Notes: a model not told the origin generated them from the sequence alone. A DNA stretch of 64,000 nt from JAGIBJ01 sp032119595 (GCA_032119595.1 JAUMBQ010000001.1:551696-615695), one strand, 5' to 3'; positions 16,649-25,371 are shown, counted from the first letter of the stretch. Numbers and translations: made by a program.

Positions 16649-16684
16649 ATGTTCCGCCGTCCCACCCGGTGGCGCCGCCCGTGA
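16649..16684 (+). CDS. Putative 11-residue leader peptide
   Basis: ATG 16649 opens a 12-codon ORF encoding MFRRPTRWRRP, ending at TGA 16682-16684. That stop overlaps the GTG start (16681) of the next gene as GTGA. It stands 6 nt after a -10 box, so it is predicted to be translated from a leaderless message. Five of eleven residues are arginine. Its translation may set initiation of the downstream gene by coupling; attenuation sensing arginine is possible but no alternative hairpins are obvious. Confidence 0.45.
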   Translation: MFRRPTRWRRP

Positions 16685-17637
16685 GCAGCACCCAGCAGAG
16701 CCGGGATGCTGTGATCGACGCCGCTCGGGTCAGTCTCATCCGGATCGCCCTCGCGTTCGGCCTGGCCAATGCGGTCGTCCCGTTCCTGCTTCAGGTGGCC
16801 AGTCCAGACGACCCGACTTCGCTCGGGCTCGCGTTCGCGTGGGTGGTCGCCTGGGGCATCGCGGTCCTCAATCCGCACCGCCTCCTTGCCTTGCTTCAGC
16901 GCGACCGTACGCGCTGGGCCGTGGCCGTTATCGGCGGCGGCGCGACCCTCCTGACCATCGTTGCGACGGGCGGGCTCGACAGTCCGGTCAAGACCGGAGC
17001 CAACTGGCTCGGCTGGGCGGCGACGGTCGTGGTGCCGGCACGCACGGCCCTGGTGTTCGCCTCCGTGCTGTCGGTGGCGACCACCGGATCATTCGTGCTC
17101 AGCGGGACGGCGCTGGCAGAACTCGTCACCGGCGACGACCGGTACATCGTCATCACCGGCTTCCTCAACCCGTTCGTGATCGTGCTCGTGGCGTTGTCGC
17201 TGCTCGGCGCGTTCCACGACATGATCGCCCGAGCGCCGACCACGCTCTGGGAGGTCCGACGTGGCGGCCCGGCAACGACGCCGGCCATGACCGCGCTGTT
17301 CGCCGGCGCGCCGATTCCGCTGCTCGAAACCGGTGGAGACCGGGGTGAGGAAGAACGCGACCCCGAGACGACCGCATCGCAGGAGGCAGGCGATCCGGGG
17401 CAGTCAGCCGCCCTGGGAGCGCGGACGGAGGGCGTCGGCAGTGCTGAGCACCAGCTCTTCCCAGTCGAGCGGGAGATCGTCGCGCTGCTGGCGAGCGGCC
17501 GCACGCCGCAGCAAATCGCCTTGGACCTGGAACGGTCGACCGATTCCATCTATGGGCAGATCGCGTCGGCGAAGCGGAAGGCGGGCGCGCGGACCATCGA
17601 GCATCTCGTCGCCCTGGCGTGGGAGCCAGTGGCATGA
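16681..17637 (+). CDS. Membrane protein with C-terminal LuxR-type HTH domain (first of pair)
   Basis: 318 residues from GTG 16681, chosen because it overlaps the leader ORF stop and begins the conserved part; the frame is open further upstream without a convincing start. About six membrane helices (residues 20-190) lead to a flexible linker, then a C-terminal HTH: LFPVEREIVALLASGRTPQQIALDLERSTDSIYGQI. This matches the LuxR/GerE pattern, so a membrane-tethered transcription factor is likely, perhaps released by proteolysis. The next gene encodes the same architecture and overlaps by 4 nt. Confidence 0.65.
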   Translation: MSSTQQSRDAVIDAARVSLIRIALAFGLANAVVPFLLQVASPDDPTSLGLAFAWVVAWGIAVLNPHRLLALLQRDRTRWAVAVIGGGATLLTIVATGGLDSPVKTGANWLGWAATVVVPARTALVFASVLSVATTGSFVLSGTALAELVTGDDRYIVITGFLNPFVIVLVALSLLGAFHDMIARAPTTLWEVRRGGPATTPAMTALFAGAPIPLLETGGDRGEEERDPETTASQEAGDPGQSAALGARTEGVGSAEHQLFPVEREIVALLASGRTPQQIALDLERSTDSIYGQIASAKRKAGARTIEHLVALAWEPVA

Positions 17638-18590
17638 GCGCCCCGGTCCATCCGGGGGTGGCGCCGCCCGAGGTCGTCGAGCCACAGCGGCCGGCCGAGG
17701 TCGTGGAACTCACGGAGTTCCTCTACCGCCGGATCTTCAGCTTTGGCTTGATCGTGGCGACGGTGATGGCGTTCTACGCGATCGTGCTGTCGGCGATCCG
17801 GCCCGAGGGCAACGGCCTGCGAGGCGTGGTCATCTGTGGCGCGGTCTCGGGGCTCTGCTTGGTGGCGTTGGCGCTTCGCGCGCGCTGGTACCGCGTCCTT
17901 CGCCGCTATCCGGCGGTGATCGCGGTCCCGGCCTTGGTGGTAGGCGGGGCGTCGTGGCTCGTCGGTGACCCGAACGACCAGATGTTCTACGTGGTGATCA
18001 TCGTGCTCGGCGTGACCGGATTGACGGTGCCGTTCGGCTACGTCGTCGGCTCGACGTTCATCGCGGGCTTCGGCTGCACCGCACCGCTGCTCTTTTCGAC
18101 CCAGCCGGGCGTGACGTCGAGCGCGATCGCGGCCGTCACGATCCCGACGATCTTCTGGCTCATCATCGAGCAGCTCGCGCGCTACGTCCTGCGGGCCTAC
18201 GGCGAGACGGCCGAGGGCCTGCCATGGGAACGTGATGGAGGGGTGCCAGGCGACGGCGGAGGGACTGGGTCGCGATCGGCAGCGGGCTCACGGCAGCGCT
18301 GGCGACCGTCACTGTTCCGGGGCCGCGAGCGACCGCTGCTCCCGGTCGGCGGCAGCGAAGGCGACCGCGGCGTGAACCTGTCGGCCCGCCAGCTAGAAGT
18401 CGTCCTGCTCTGCGCCGAGGGGCTCGACCATTCGGAGATCGCGGCGTGCCTGGAAATCGGCGCCCAACAGGTCCGAAAGCATCTGCGGTTGGCCCGCGAG
18501 CGCACCGGGAGCGCCACCACCGCGCAGCTCATCGCGTGGTCGATTCGCAACGGACTGGTCTCCCGGAGCATGGATCGCGCGCCGGTTTAG
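17634..18590 (+). CDS. Membrane protein with C-terminal LuxR-type HTH domain (second of pair)
   Basis: 318 residues from ATG 17634. The N-terminus (about 30-200) has six membrane helices. A Gly/Arg linker follows, then an HTH with LSARQLEVVLLCAEGLDHSE and IGAQQVRKHLRLARER, the recognition helix of a LuxR/GerE fold. Same length and plan as the upstream protein but low sequence identity by eye, so an old duplication. Neither has a receiver or autoinducer-binding domain. They may form a heterodimeric membrane regulator. Confidence 0.65.
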   Translation: MSAPVHPGVAPPEVVEPQRPAEVVELTEFLYRRIFSFGLIVATVMAFYAIVLSAIRPEGNGLRGVVICGAVSGLCLVALALRARWYRVLRRYPAVIAVPALVVGGASWLVGDPNDQMFYVVIIVLGVTGLTVPFGYVVGSTFIAGFGCTAPLLFSTQPGVTSSAIAAVTIPTIFWLIIEQLARYVLRAYGETAEGLPWERDGGVPGDGGGTGSRSAAGSRQRWRPSLFRGRERPLLPVGGSEGDRGVNLSARQLEVVLLCAEGLDHSEIAACLEIGAQQVRKHLRLARERTGSATTAQLIAWSIRNGLVSRSMDRAPV

Positions 18591-18602
18591 CCAGTATCCG
18601 CA

Positions 18603-18616
18603 AGGCCTTTCGGCCT
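18603..18616 (+). terminator. Short hairpin after the HTH pair
   Basis: AGGCC (18603-18607), TTTC loop, GGCCT (18612-18616), 12 nt after the stop. Short but GC-rich with a tetraloop. It may end or attenuate transcription before the next co-directional gene. Confidence 0.35.
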
Positions 18617-18670
18617 GGTCCGAAAAGTGAACCCTTGGCGCGTCGAGCCATCAGCGGCACGGTTTGCGCC

Positions 18671-19822
18671 ATGCCCACCTCGTCTGCAGCGCCCGATGCC
18701 CGCTCGCTCCAGCGGGCTCCCCGATCGACCCGTTCGGGCGGCCCGCGGGCCGGTGATCTGCGTGCGAGTGGTGGCGCGCGTGGTGCGCTCGGCCGGGTGA
18801 TCGTCGTCGAGCGTTCCGGCGACGCGTCGCGCTGCCGGGGCGTGGTCGCCGCCGCGAACGGCGAGATCGTGATGACCACCGCGAGCGTCACGGCAGCGCT
18901 GCTCGCCGCGATCGACCCGTCCGACGCGGATGCCGTAGTCGTCTGCTTTTCTGGCGTCGATCGGTTCGCCGATGACTGGGCCGGCTATCGGCTGGTTGAT
19001 CGACTCGCGAGCCGGACCGACGCCCGCGTGCTCGCGTGGGTTCCATCCGAAGATGTGGATGGCGAGGCGTTCGCCCGAGACGCTGGGGCCACGTCGGTGG
19101 TGCGCGCCGACGTCCCGGATTCGAGGGAGGCCGAGCTGATTGCGTGTTGGCTCCAGCGCGGCGCCCCGCCCGTCCGCATCGGTTCGGCCGAGGGGTTGGC
19201 GGCGTCGTTCGCTCCTTGGTTCGCGGCGCGGTTCGGCCACGCCTGGGCGCCGTGGATGGAGCAGGCCGCCGCGACCATCGCGTCGGGCTCGGATTCCGCC
19301 ACCCAAGCCGAACTTTGCAGTCGAGCCTGGGGCCAGCCGGAGCCCGCAACCGCGAGAGCGCGTCTGCGGCAGCTGAGGGCCACGCTCTGCGGAGAGGTCC
19401 GCGATGAGCCGGCGCTCGAGCGACGGCTGGCGCTCGAGGTCCTCCGGGTGCTCGGCCAGCACGTCCCCATCCACGCCGAGACAACGACCGCCCGAAGCCT
19501 GACTCAGGCCGCCGCGGCCCTCCGGGCCCAGCCTGCACTCATCGATCCGCACCTCATCACCGAGCGCGAGCGCGCGGACCTCCTGGAGGTCGCCACCACC
19601 GAAGCCGCCCTCACCGCCGGCGTGACGTGCCGCCCCGGACGACCCGTAGCCGGAGCCTGGCGTGCCCGTCGCCACCACGCAATCGGACGCGTCGCGAGCC
19701 AACGAGCCGAGACCGCCGCCGACAAGTCCGCGATCCAGGCCGCCCTGGCGCAGTCGATCGACGCCACGCTCCTGACCGTGCACGACGCATTGGACGACGC
19801 GAGCCGGACGCTGGCGACCTGA
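18671..19822 (+). CDS. Orphan protein, possible degenerate receiver
   Basis: 383 residues from ATG 18671; upstream in-frame codons belong to the shadow of the previous gene. Residues about 50-170 alternate beta and alpha like a receiver fold (RVIVVERSGD, ADAVVVCFSGVD, ARVLAWVPSE, GATSVVRAD), but the canonical acidic pocket and lysine are not clear. The C-terminal part is helical; PATARARLRQLRATL looks like a recognition helix of a sigma/LuxR-type HTH. It follows two HTH membrane proteins in the same direction, so it may belong to that regulatory set. I do not recognise the family. Confidence 0.5.
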   Translation: MPTSSAAPDARSLQRAPRSTRSGGPRAGDLRASGGARGALGRVIVVERSGDASRCRGVVAAANGEIVMTTASVTAALLAAIDPSDADAVVVCFSGVDRFADDWAGYRLVDRLASRTDARVLAWVPSEDVDGEAFARDAGATSVVRADVPDSREAELIACWLQRGAPPVRIGSAEGLAASFAPWFAARFGHAWAPWMEQAAATIASGSDSATQAELCSRAWGQPEPATARARLRQLRATLCGEVRDEPALERRLALEVLRVLGQHVPIHAETTTARSLTQAAAALRAQPALIDPHLITERERADLLEVATTEAALTAGVTCRPGRPVAGAWRARRHHAIGRVASQRAETAADKSAIQAALAQSIDATLLTVHDALDDASRTLAT

Positions 19823-19875
19823 CCCTCACCCAGGCTTTCGTCTCGTAGGCGCCGGTGGGACTCGGCCCTCAGCGC

Positions 19876-19901
19876 GGCGGCGTCCTGCTGGAGACGCCGC
19901 C
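19876..19901. terminator. Strong hairpin between convergent genes
   Basis: GGCGGCGTC (19876-19884) pairs perfectly with GACGCCGCC (19893-19901) across an 8-nt loop, between the orphan gene and the 3' end of the convergent helicase gene. Probable bidirectional terminator. Confidence 0.6.
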
Positions 19902-19923
19902 AGGATCCAAACGCCGCTTCGCC

Positions 19924-22900
19924 CTACCGCTCGGCCGCCGGGCAGGCGAGCTGGAAGTCGCACCAGCCGCAGGCTTTCGCGGAGGGGGTCGGGGCGAACT
20001 GTTCGGCTTCGATGCCGGCGCCGACCTGCTCGACGGTTTCGGTGACCCAGGCGGCGTCGACGCCGCTGGGGAGCTGGACCTTGTGGTCGTCGAGCACGTA
20101 GTAGTAGGAGCGCAGGGTCGGCTCGAGCTTCCACGCGTCGCGGGCGGCGAGGTCGTAAAGGGCGAGCTGCACGTCGCGCTGGAGATCGGCAGCCTCGCGC
20201 GGCGGACCGGTCTTGATGTCGATCAGTTCGTAGCCGCCGTCGGGGAGGCGGTCGACGCGGTCGACGCGGCCGCGCAGGGCGTGGCGGCCGATGCGGAAGT
20301 CGAACGGGCGTTCCACCCAGACCGGCTCGCCAGGCCCGAGGGCGAGGCGCGCGTGGTAGTCGCGCAGGGCCTGATCGGCCTTCGCGCGGAACTGCAGCGA
20401 CTCCTCGTCGGAGCCCAGGCCGCCGGTCCGCCAGGCAGCGTCGAGCAGGCTGATGAGCCGTGGGAGCGGACCGCCGCCGGCCGCGTGGAACCGCTCGATC
20501 GCCTGGTGCACCGCGATGCCGAACCGCTGCTGCACGGTCTGCGGCCGCGGCACCTTCAGCACGCGGCCGAACTTGTACTGCAGCGGGCACATCATGTAGG
20601 TCGCGATGTCGGTCGCTGAGAGGCCGATGCCCTCACCGCGCCTGGGGAGGTACGCGGCGAGTGACGGCTCGACGGCGGAGTCCGCGACGACCCGCTCGCC
20701 GCTCACGAGTCGCTCATCGAGATCGCTCGTGGCGAGCATTTCGCGCTGCAGCGGTGAAGCGATCGCGCCGAGCTGATGGTTCACGCCATCGATCGCCGCC
20801 TGAAGCGGCGTCGACGAGGCGTCGCGGCCGAGCAGCGCCGCGACTTTGACCAGTTCCAAGACGCGCACGACGGCGTGGGTGAGTTCCTGGTCGCCGTCGA
20901 GGCGAAGATCGGTGATGCCGGCGGCGGCGCGGGCGATATCCTGGGAGAGGCGATCCCGCAGCGCGCCAGCCGCTTCGAGGAGCTGCTGCTCTTCCAGGAC
21001 GGGTGCGACGGCCTGCTCCACCGGCGCAGCGAGCCCAGCCGAGAGCTCGGCGAGCAGCGGCGACGGCGCATCACCGACTACCGAGACAACGACGCGATCC
21101 CGCGCGCGGGTCATCGCCATGTAGATGAGTCGGCGCGCGCGGCCGAGGCCTTCGCGGCGCTCCTCGCCGAGCAGCGGCTCGACGGGCTCGTGGTCGAGCG
21201 CCTCGACCGCGGCGGCGTCCAGGCCGACCAAGTGGAGTTCGTCGATGTCGAGCGCGCGGAGTTCGTCGACGCGCACGCCGACGATCCGCACGGCGCCGCG
21301 GGCGTCGGTGCCGTGTTCGCGCTCGGCAGTCTCCGGGAGCGCGCCAGCGTCGAGCAGCGCGGCGAGCCCGGCGAACACTTCGCGCGGGGAGGCATCGACC
21401 GCGCGGGCCACGTGGCCGGAGGCGGCGGCTTCGACGCGGCGCAGCGCGCGGACGGCGGCGCGCGCGTCCGGGCCGGCGCCAGCAAGCTGGCGGCGATGCA
21501 GGCCGAGGGCGGTGATGAGATCGCGGAGCAGCGCGAGGGCGTCGCCATCGTCGAGTCGAGCAGAGAACCGCTCCGCGTGGCCGAGGAATTCCTGCGCGCG
21601 CTCGCGCGAGCGCGGCTCCATGCCGGGGCCTTCGAGCGCGCCACCGACGGCGTCGACGAGCGACTGGCGGCGCCGACGCGCGACGCGCACGATGCGCGCG
21701 AGATCGGGGCCCGGGAGCGCGACCGGCGGCCGACTCAGCGCGCGGACGACGGCGCCGGCGTCGGTCGGATCGAGCAGCAACCGGATCCAGGCGAGGAGGT
21801 CGCGCACTTCCGGGCGGCCAGCGTCGGAGTCCAGATCGACGGCATCGCTCGGCACGCCGCGGGCCTCCAGGGCAAGCGCGAGCGCGCGGGCGTCACGGGC
21901 CGGGTCGACGCACACCACGGCGACGCGATCGGGCCGAACGCCCTTGCGGATCGAGTCTGCGATCTCGCCGGCCACAGCGCTGGCCTGCTCGTGGCCGCCT
22001 TCATGCCGCCTGAGCTCGACGACGCCGCCCTCGGCCGCACCGAGCGCTGGCCGCGGCAGCCGTCCGGGCGCGGGCGCGACGATCAGTTCGGCCGCGCGAG
22101 CCACGCCGGCCCGCAGTCGCTGGGAGCGCTCGAGGTGCACAACCGCCGCGTCCGGCGAACGCTGGAGGAGGGTGCGAATCGGGGCTGAGGCGGCGTCGCC
22201 GCCGCGCGGAGCCTGGTCGTCGTCGGCGGTCACCAGGAGTGGAGCGCCGCTCGCTCGGGCCAGGTCGAGCACGAGGTCGAGTTCGGCGGGCGCGAGGTTC
22301 TGGGCGTCGTCGACCGCGAGCAGCGCGAACCGCCCGTGGAGTTCGGTGCCGGCAAGCGCATGGCGAGCGGCGAGCACCGCCGTGGGCGACGACAGCAGCC
22401 CGCGGCTGGCGAGGAGCTTCTCGTGTCGACTCACCAGCGCGCCGAACTCGCGCTGGCGCGCCGCGAACGGACCGTCGGCGAGGGCGGCGGCCCACGTCTC
22501 CACGCGCTCACCGTCGATGCCATGGGCGGCGAGGCGGTCGATGCGCTCGAGCAGGTCGGCGGGGGTCGGCGCGCCGGAGGCCAGGTCGCGGCTGGCGACG
22601 AACTCGTGCAGCATCGCGAGGCGCTCGGAGCGGCCGATCAGCCGCGGCGGGCGGGCGCCAGCGGGCGCCGTCTCACGCAGCACGAGCACCGCAAGGCCCG
22701 GGACGGTGAGCACGCGCGGCGCGTTCGGCTGCCCGGCGCGGGTGCGCAGCGCGGTCGCGGCGCTGGGCGAGACGGCGATCACGATCGGCTCCCCGGTGAG
22801 GTCACGCGGCCGCCCGCCCTCGGCCTGCTTGGTGCGCGCCGCGGCGCCGCGGGCGCGGGCCTCTTCGACGGCCGCCAGGACTCGGGCCGTCTTGCCGGTG

Positions 22901-23025
22901 CCGGGCCCGCCGAGAATCAGCGTGGTCGTCGCTGAACGCAGCGGACTCGCCGCGCTCTCCTGCCCACCCTCGTGCGACGCAGGCCGCGCGGCCGCGGGCT
23001 CCCCTCGCTCCATACCTCCGAGCAT
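19924..23025 (-). CDS. UvrD-like helicase fused to Fe-S RecB-type nuclease
   Basis: 1033 residues. Walker A is GGPGTGKT (39-46). Motif II reads LLAVDDAQNL, with DDAQ in place of the usual DExQ; motif III is TADDDQAPRGG; motif VI is YMAMTRARDRVVV. These define superfamily 1A. The C-terminal third has a PD-(D/E)xK nuclease with ELIDIKTG and four cysteines: one in CPLQYKFG and three in CGWCDFQLACP (CxxC-x5-C), the AddB/Cas4/AdnA-type 4Fe-4S clasp. Role: DNA double-strand-break end resection or related repair. AdnAB and AddAB are two-subunit machines; no second subunit is next to it. Alternative start ATG 23013. Confidence 0.8.
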   Translation of the reverse strand: MLGGMERGEPAAARPASHEGGQESAASPLRSATTTLILGGPGTGKTARVLAAVEEARARGAAARTKQAEGGRPRDLTGEPIVIAVSPSAATALRTRAGQPNAPRVLTVPGLAVLVLRETAPAGARPPRLIGRSERLAMLHEFVASRDLASGAPTPADLLERIDRLAAHGIDGERVETWAAALADGPFAARQREFGALVSRHEKLLASRGLLSSPTAVLAARHALAGTELHGRFALLAVDDAQNLAPAELDLVLDLARASGAPLLVTADDDQAPRGGDAASAPIRTLLQRSPDAAVVHLERSQRLRAGVARAAELIVAPAPGRLPRPALGAAEGGVVELRRHEGGHEQASAVAGEIADSIRKGVRPDRVAVVCVDPARDARALALALEARGVPSDAVDLDSDAGRPEVRDLLAWIRLLLDPTDAGAVVRALSRPPVALPGPDLARIVRVARRRRQSLVDAVGGALEGPGMEPRSRERAQEFLGHAERFSARLDDGDALALLRDLITALGLHRRQLAGAGPDARAAVRALRRVEAAASGHVARAVDASPREVFAGLAALLDAGALPETAEREHGTDARGAVRIVGVRVDELRALDIDELHLVGLDAAAVEALDHEPVEPLLGEERREGLGRARRLIYMAMTRARDRVVVSVVGDAPSPLLAELSAGLAAPVEQAVAPVLEEQQLLEAAGALRDRLSQDIARAAAGITDLRLDGDQELTHAVVRVLELVKVAALLGRDASSTPLQAAIDGVNHQLGAIASPLQREMLATSDLDERLVSGERVVADSAVEPSLAAYLPRRGEGIGLSATDIATYMMCPLQYKFGRVLKVPRPQTVQQRFGIAVHQAIERFHAAGGGPLPRLISLLDAAWRTGGLGSDEESLQFRAKADQALRDYHARLALGPGEPVWVERPFDFRIGRHALRGRVDRVDRLPDGGYELIDIKTGPPREAADLQRDVQLALYDLAARDAWKLEPTLRSYYYVLDDHKVQLPSGVDAAWVTETVEQVGAGIEAEQFAPTPSAKACGWCDFQLACPAAER

Positions 23026-23045
23026 ACGGCGGTCGGCGCCCCGAC

Positions 23046-23051
23046 TACGCT
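23046..23051 (+). promoter_or_regulatory. -10 box for leaderless inositol monophosphatase transcript
   Basis: TACGCT ends 6 nt before ATG 23058, which would place the transcription start at the start codon. The intergenic gap to the divergent helicase is only 32 nt, and no Shine-Dalgarno is visible. A -35 is not clear. Confidence 0.4.
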
Positions 23052-23057
23052 CGCTGC

Positions 23058-23915
23058 ATGGCCTTCGACCACACGTTCTGGCTCGCGACGGCCCGCGAAG
23101 CGGCAGCCGCCGCGGCGGCCGCAGTCGATGCCTTCGAGCACGCGCAGCGCGACGGCTACACGGGCACGACCGGCGCCGGCGGCGATCGCACGCTCGCGAT
23201 CGACGCGGCCGCGGAGGACGCGATCATCGCGGTGCTTCGCTGCCACGCCGAGGCCGGCCACCCCTCGACCGTGATCTCCGAGGAGCAGGGCGAGGTCGAC
23301 TTGGGCGCGCCGCTGCCGCGCCTGCTCGTCGACCCGATCGATGGCTCCCTCAACGCCGGCCGCGGCGGCACCGGTCACCACGCAGTCTCGATCGCGGTCG
23401 CGTCCGGCCCATCGATCGCGGACGTCGAAGTCGGCTACATCCTCGACCTCTCGACCGGCCAGGAGTGGTGGGCCACCCGAGGCGGCGGCGCCTTCCTCGA
23501 CGGCCGGCGGCTCGGGCCGCAGACCGAACGACGCACCGCCGACGGCCGACTCGAACTCCTCGAAATCGAAGCCGCCGACCCCCGCCTGATCGCCCCCGCG
23601 CTCCCCGTCCTGGAGAGCGAAGTGCGTCGCCTCCGCGCGCTCGGTGCGATTGCGCTCGGCCTCTGCCACCTGGCCGCTGGCGCCGTCGACGCGATGCTCA
23701 CCCTCGGCCCGTGCCGCCCTGTCGACGCCGCCGCCGGCCAGCTCCTCGTGCGCGAAAGCGGCGGCCTGCTCGAATGGCATCCGGGCGAGCCGCTCAGCGA
23801 CGTCCCCCTCGACTGCCACCCGCGCACCGCCCTCGTCGCCGCCCGCACCCCCGAATCGCTCGCCACCCTCCGCGCCGCCGTCGCCCACGTGAAGCCCCCA
23901 ACTCCGGCGGCTTGA
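23058..23915 (+). CDS. Inositol monophosphatase family protein
   Basis: 285 residues of the IMPase/FBPase metal-dependent phosphatase fold. Metal-binding motifs: ISEEQGE, then VDPIDGSLN (family VDPxDGTxN), and late RPVDAAAGQLLVRESGG, where the family usually has WDxAAG. The Trp-to-Val change at the last motif is unusual but the catalytic Asp remains. Candidate substrates are inositol phosphates, fructose 1,6-bisphosphate or 3'-phosphoadenosine phosphate; sequence alone does not decide. Divergent from the helicase with a leaderless-type start. Confidence 0.85.
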   Translation: MAFDHTFWLATAREAAAAAAAAVDAFEHAQRDGYTGTTGAGGDRTLAIDAAAEDAIIAVLRCHAEAGHPSTVISEEQGEVDLGAPLPRLLVDPIDGSLNAGRGGTGHHAVSIAVASGPSIADVEVGYILDLSTGQEWWATRGGGAFLDGRRLGPQTERRTADGRLELLEIEAADPRLIAPALPVLESEVRRLRALGAIALGLCHLAAGAVDAMLTLGPCRPVDAAAGQLLVRESGGLLEWHPGEPLSDVPLDCHPRTALVAARTPESLATLRAAVAHVKPPTPAA

Positions 23916-24173
23916 CCGCGCCCGCGACCGCACCTGCAAACCACCCGGGCACCCCCGGGCAGCGGGCGATTGATCGACCAGATTCGGCCGATCCGCACGG
24001 CGATGTCACGCATCCGTCCAGCTGCGTGACACATCGCACCAACGCGCGTCCCCCCTAGGCGCCATGGTGGGCTTCACAGGGGGTTCCGCTCGCGCTCCGC
24101 CGGCACACGCCGGAGGAACCGAGGTAGGTCTCGAACGCGTCCCCCTTTCAATTCGTTTCGACCGCTTAGGGAC
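23916..24173. other. Intergenic region with 5'-UTR hairpin
   Basis: 258 nt. A GC hairpin CCCGGG/CCCGGG lies just after the IMPase gene, a possible terminator. Nearer the next gene, GGTTCC at 24083-24088 and GGAACC at 24115-24120 frame an inner CCGGC/GCCGG stem with an ACAC loop, about 55 nt upstream of the histone-like gene. No reading frame with ribosome site was found. Confidence 0.4.
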
Positions 24174-25265
24174 ATGATGGCCGACACCACGACCACACCG
24201 ACGACGACCACGACCACCGCGAGCGAGGCCAAGCCGGCCGCTACCGCGACGCCCACGACCGCTGCGAAGACCACGGCGACCACGGCGACCACCAAGCCGT
24301 CGACGGCGACGAAGACCACCGCAACCGCCAAGCCGGCCACGGCGACGAAGACCACGGCGACCGCGAAGCCCGCAGCCAAGAAGCCGGCCGCCAAGAAGCC
24401 CGCCGCGCGCACCACCGCCGCGAAGAAGACTCCCGTCAAGGCTGCAGCCGCGACGAAGTCGACGACCGCGAAGACGACGGCGGCTGCCAAGAAGCCGACG
24501 ACCCGCGCCACCGCCAGCAAGACCACGGCCGCCAAGAAGCCAGCCACGCGCCGCACGCCGGCGAAGGGCTCCACCGCCGCCGAAGCGAAGGCAACGATCT
24601 CGTCCGCCAAGCGCACCGCGACGACGGCGAAGTCGAGCGCCGCCAAGACCGAGACCGCCGCGAAGACGACGATCACGCAGGCACGCAACACGGTGAGTTC
24701 CGCGACGAAGGACATCCTCGAGGTCGCTTCCGAGCGCACCACGAAGCTCCGCAGCGTCGCCGACGAGCGCACGACGAAGCTCCGCAGCGCTGCCGACGAG
24801 CGCACCGCAAAGGTCCGTGCCACGGCCGACGAGCGCACCGCGGAACTCCGCGCGAACGTCGAGGCACGCACGACCGAGGCGCGCACCTCCGCCACCGACA
24901 GCGCCAAGACGGCACTTGAGCAGGTCGAGCGCGCCGCGCGTATCCAGCTCGGCTTCGTGCTCGTCGCGCGTGACGAGATCCAGGGCCGCGTCGACAAGGC
25001 GACCGCCTTCTTCAACTCCAAGACCGAGCGCACGAAGCAGCTCAACAAGTTCGAGAAGCGCGGCAAGACCTCGCTCACGAAGACGGAGAAGGAGATCAAG
25101 GCTCGCCGCGATCAGGCCGTCGCCGAGCGCGACAAGGCCATCGAGTCCGCCAAGAAGCAGGTCACCGAAGTCCGCGAGACGGTCGGCTCCTACGCCGACA
25201 AGGTCACCGCGCCCGTCATCGACACCCGCAAGGCCGTCGAGCGCCGCTTCCAGCGCGCCGCCTAA
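24174..25265 (+). CDS. Histone H1-like Ala/Lys/Thr-rich protein with 11-residue repeats
   Basis: 363 residues (ATG 24174 or 24177). Residues 1 to about 165 are almost only Ala, Lys, Thr, Pro and Ser, with AAKKPA and TTAKK-type motifs like histone H1 tails or actinobacterial HupB/Lsr2-associated tails. Residues 187-241 are five 11-residue units of the pattern ERTxKLRxxAD, each encoded by 33 nt (24732-24896). The rest is a charged coiled coil. The basic tail should bind DNA or polyphosphate; the 11-mer region resembles LEA/apolipoprotein amphipathic helices. A nucleoid-associated or stress role is inferred. Codon use matches its neighbours. Confidence 0.65.
   Translation: MMADTTTTPTTTTTTASEAKPAATATPTTAAKTTATTATTKPSTATKTTATAKPATATKTTATAKPAAKKPAAKKPAARTTAAKKTPVKAAAATKSTTAKTTAAAKKPTTRATASKTTAAKKPATRRTPAKGSTAAEAKATISSAKRTATTAKSSAAKTETAAKTTITQARNTVSSATKDILEVASERTTKLRSVADERTTKLRSAADERTAKVRATADERTAELRANVEARTTEARTSATDSAKTALEQVERAARIQLGFVLVARDEIQGRVDKATAFFNSKTERTKQLNKFEKRGKTSLTKTEKEIKARRDQAVAERDKAIESAKKQVTEVRETVGSYADKVTAPVIDTRKAVERRFQRAA
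24732..24896 (+). repeat. Five 33-nt in-frame repeats
   Basis: Five consecutive units, each starting GAGCGCACC or a variant, encode 11-residue helical repeats in the histone-like protein. The first two differ by one residue (SVAD/SAAD), which suggests recent duplication. Confidence 0.7.
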
Positions 25266-25299
25266 CCAGCTCATCCTCGGCGCCTCTCGCGCCGACCCG

Positions 25300-25371
25300 G
25301 CCGCCGCGTCTCCGTGCGGCGGCGCCAATTCGGTGCCCCGATGCCTCTCCCCTGTGGCGTCGGGGCATCGG
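25300..25371 (+). terminator. Tandem hairpins after the histone-like gene
   Basis: GCCGCCGC (25300-25307) pairs with GCGGCGGC (25316-25323) across 8 nt. CCGATGCC (25338-25345) pairs with GGCATCGG (25364-25371). Both follow the histone-like stop at 25265 and precede the next gene, consistent with a two-part terminator. Confidence 0.5.

Noticed and set aside
21125..24058. 977-codon plus-strand ORF
   Set aside because: Ser/Arg/Ala-rich shadow of the helicase gene and part of the IMPase gene; no domain, no ribosome site.
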